From: an uncultured Bacteroidota bacterium
GTDB lineage: Bacteria; Bacteroidota; Bacteroidia; Flavobacteriales; Flavobacteriaceae
NCBI GenBank assembly: GCA_913047695.1
Contig: CAJWUI010000006.1
Coordinates: 62,001-126,000, forward strand
DNA: 64,000 bases
Direction: 5' to 3'
A model generated the notes under the pieces. That model did no database searches. It was not told the DNA's origin and saw nothing but the letters and a program-made list of their open reading frames with translations. This document shows, piece after piece, positions 62,682-64,000 of the stretch; within the stretch, counting starts at the first letter, position 1, and every line of letters starts with the position of its first letter. The translations under genes were made by a program, and so were the position numbers.

Positions 62682-62735
62682 TTTGTTTGTTTATAAATGG
62701 TATTATTATTTCTAAATTAGTTAAAAAAAAGGGAG

Positions 62736-62924
62736 ATGTTTTCTTATGGCCAGATGATCTTTGGGATTTTATTTTTTTTAGCTTTCCTAGCAGTAATAAT
62801 ACTTCAATATAGAGTAGATAAAAAATCTCAACCCAATTACTTTAAGGGAAGCTATAAAGTACTATTAGGATTTATAATTGCATTTACGATTCTACTAACA
62901 ATCAAAATTCTTACTCAGAAATGA
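62736..62924 (+). CDS. Small two-TM membrane protein, unknown function
   Basis: 62 aa hydrophobic ORF overlapping crcB by 4 nt. Confidence 0.65.
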   Translation: MFSYGQMIFGILFFLAFLAVIILQYRVDKKSQPNYFKGSYKVLLGFIIAFTILLTIKILTQK

Positions 62925-63301
62925 AAGGCTTCTTATTAATTTTTTTAGGAGGTGGGTTAGGAAGTTTAACTAGATTTCTTATATCAAAACTGATCCCTGT
63001 TTCAAAAAATAACTTTCCTTTAAATACACTTATTGCAAATTTTTTTGGCTGTTTTTTGATAGGTTATTTAGTTGGATGGATTTTGAATAAATATGGATAC
63101 CAGAATGAATTATATCTGTTTTTGGTTATTGGTTTCTGCGGTGGGCTGACCACTTTTTCAACCTTTAGCAATGAAAGTCTACTACTGTTAAGATCTGGCA
63201 ATTTTGTAACTTTTTTAAGCTACATATTGGTTAGTATCATAGGAGGAATACTTTTGGCGTCTCTAGGTTATTATTTATTTAAATTATCAACTTCATATTG
63301 A
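62921..63301 (+). CDS. crcB: Fluoride channel CrcB/Fluc
   Basis: GGGLGSLTRFLISKLIP, TLIANFFGCFLIGYLVG, GFCGGLTTFSTFSNE. Confidence 0.95.
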   Translation: MKGFLLIFLGGGLGSLTRFLISKLIPVSKNNFPLNTLIANFFGCFLIGYLVGWILNKYGYQNELYLFLVIGFCGGLTTFSTFSNESLLLLRSGNFVTFLSYILVSIIGGILLASLGYYLFKLSTSY

Positions 63302-63476
63302 ATATATCTTTTTTTAAGGATATCTTAAAAAAGCCTTGAAAAATTTTGCAGCCTGTAATAATTTATGGCCTAAAATTTCAATTATATAAAAATGAAAAAC
63401 ATCAAGCTTTTTTCTTTGGGGTAAAATACTCCCTGCGCTATGTTTGATTCATAATCTTAAAATTAATTTAATCATT

Positions 63477-64000
63477 ATGAAAAACAAACAAAGCTTTTTA
63501 ATCTTTTGCCTTTTTGTACTGTTAAGTTTTACAACAACTACTGTTCTGGCACAAGATGATGATACTGCTGACGAGCCAACATTTAGCTTCAGCGGTAGTG
63601 TAGACACTTACTTCAGATCAAGTTTTTCTGAAGATCCAGCAAAACCTGGTACATCTTTCGCTGACTTAAATGGATTTGCGTTAGGTATGGCTAATTTTAT
63701 TGTTTCTTATGAGGGAGTAAAATCTGGATTTGTAGCAGATGTAGTTTTTGGACCAAGAGGTTCAAGTGCAGTTTTTGGTTCAGTTAGAGAAAATTTTGAT
63801 GGACCTGGTTACGGATTCTCTTCAGAAATGGTGAACCAGCTATATGCATACTACAATCTATCTGATAATGTAACTTTTACGCTCGGTAACTTCAACACAT
63901 TTTTGGGTTATGAAGTAATATCACCAGTAGCAAATTTTAACTATTCCACTTCTTACATGTTCTCATATGGTCCATTTTCACATACCGGTGCAAAATTGGA
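63477..64000 (+). CDS. Outer-membrane beta-barrel/porin, N-terminal part (runs off window)
   Basis: Hand translation MKNKQSFLIFCLFVLLSFTTTTVLAQDDDTADEPTFSFSGSVDTYFRSSFSEDPAKPGTSFADLNGFALGMANFIVSYEGVKSGFVADVVFGPRGSSAVFG...; signal peptide, then beta-strand pattern. Confidence 0.88.
   Translation, partial: MKNKQSFLIFCLFVLLSFTTTTVLAQDDDTADEPTFSFSGSVDTYFRSSFSEDPAKPGTSFADLNGFALGMANFIVSYEGVKSGFVADVVFGPRGSSAVFGSVRENFDGPGYGFSSEMVNQLYAYYNLSDNVTFTLGNFNTFLGYEVISPVANFNYSTSYMFSYGPFSHTGAKL

Noticed and set aside
62682-62735. Possible fluoride riboswitch upstream of the crcB pair
   Set aside because: Interval too short and no crcB-motif pseudoknot sequence seen.
63302-63345. Imperfect hairpin CTTTTTTTAAG-GATAT-CTTAAAAAAG after crcB as a terminator
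   Set aside because: Nearly all A-T pairs with a bulge; could be chance in this composition, so not listed as a feature.
63392-63424. 10-aa ORF (MKNIKLFSLG*) in the leader of the terminal porin gene, a possible leader peptide
   Set aside because: Very short, no run of regulatory codons and no clear attenuator structure; likely chance in AT-rich DNA.
1-64000. tRNA/rRNA genes, CRISPR arrays, prophage, transposons, toxin-antitoxin or restriction-modification loci
   Set aside because: Intergenic gaps are short and read through by eye without a tRNA-like cloverleaf or regularly spaced repeats; none of the ORFs matches these families. The partial XerC/D-type recombinase at the left edge looks like the housekeeping enzyme rather than a mobile-element integrase.

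Overview
AT-rich, densely packed chromosomal window that looks like a marine Flavobacteriia/Bacteroidetes genome. The taxonomic call is inferred from gene families and order: DUF4835, BamD, RpoZ, CAL67264-like protein, the coaE-YbbR pair, and a leuA-CD-leuA2-B cluster. It is mostly housekeeping: dnaA, ligA, recN, dapA/dapF, mltG, thrS-infC-rpmI-rplT, rplS-trmD, dnaK, grpE-dnaJ, leu genes, men genes. I found no rRNA, tRNA, CRISPR array, prophage or transposon. There is no obvious multi-gene novel defence or biosynthetic system. The observations most worth follow-up are: (1) a PAS domain fused to a MenA/UbiA prenyltransferase inside a menaquinone cluster; (2) a shared TGNCA-N3-TGNCA palindrome plus downstream TGGCA half-site at the same position upstream of both dnaK and grpE-dnaJ; (3) infC with no AUG/GUG/UUG start; (4) an NtrC-type regulator with no DNA-binding domain and GAFTSA instead of GAFTGA; (5) DnaJ with a halved zinc-finger region; (6) a locally GC-elevated ArsC/outer-membrane-barrel/small-membrane-protein block; (7) an unusually high proportion of tail-to-tail overlapping convergent genes (7 of 9).
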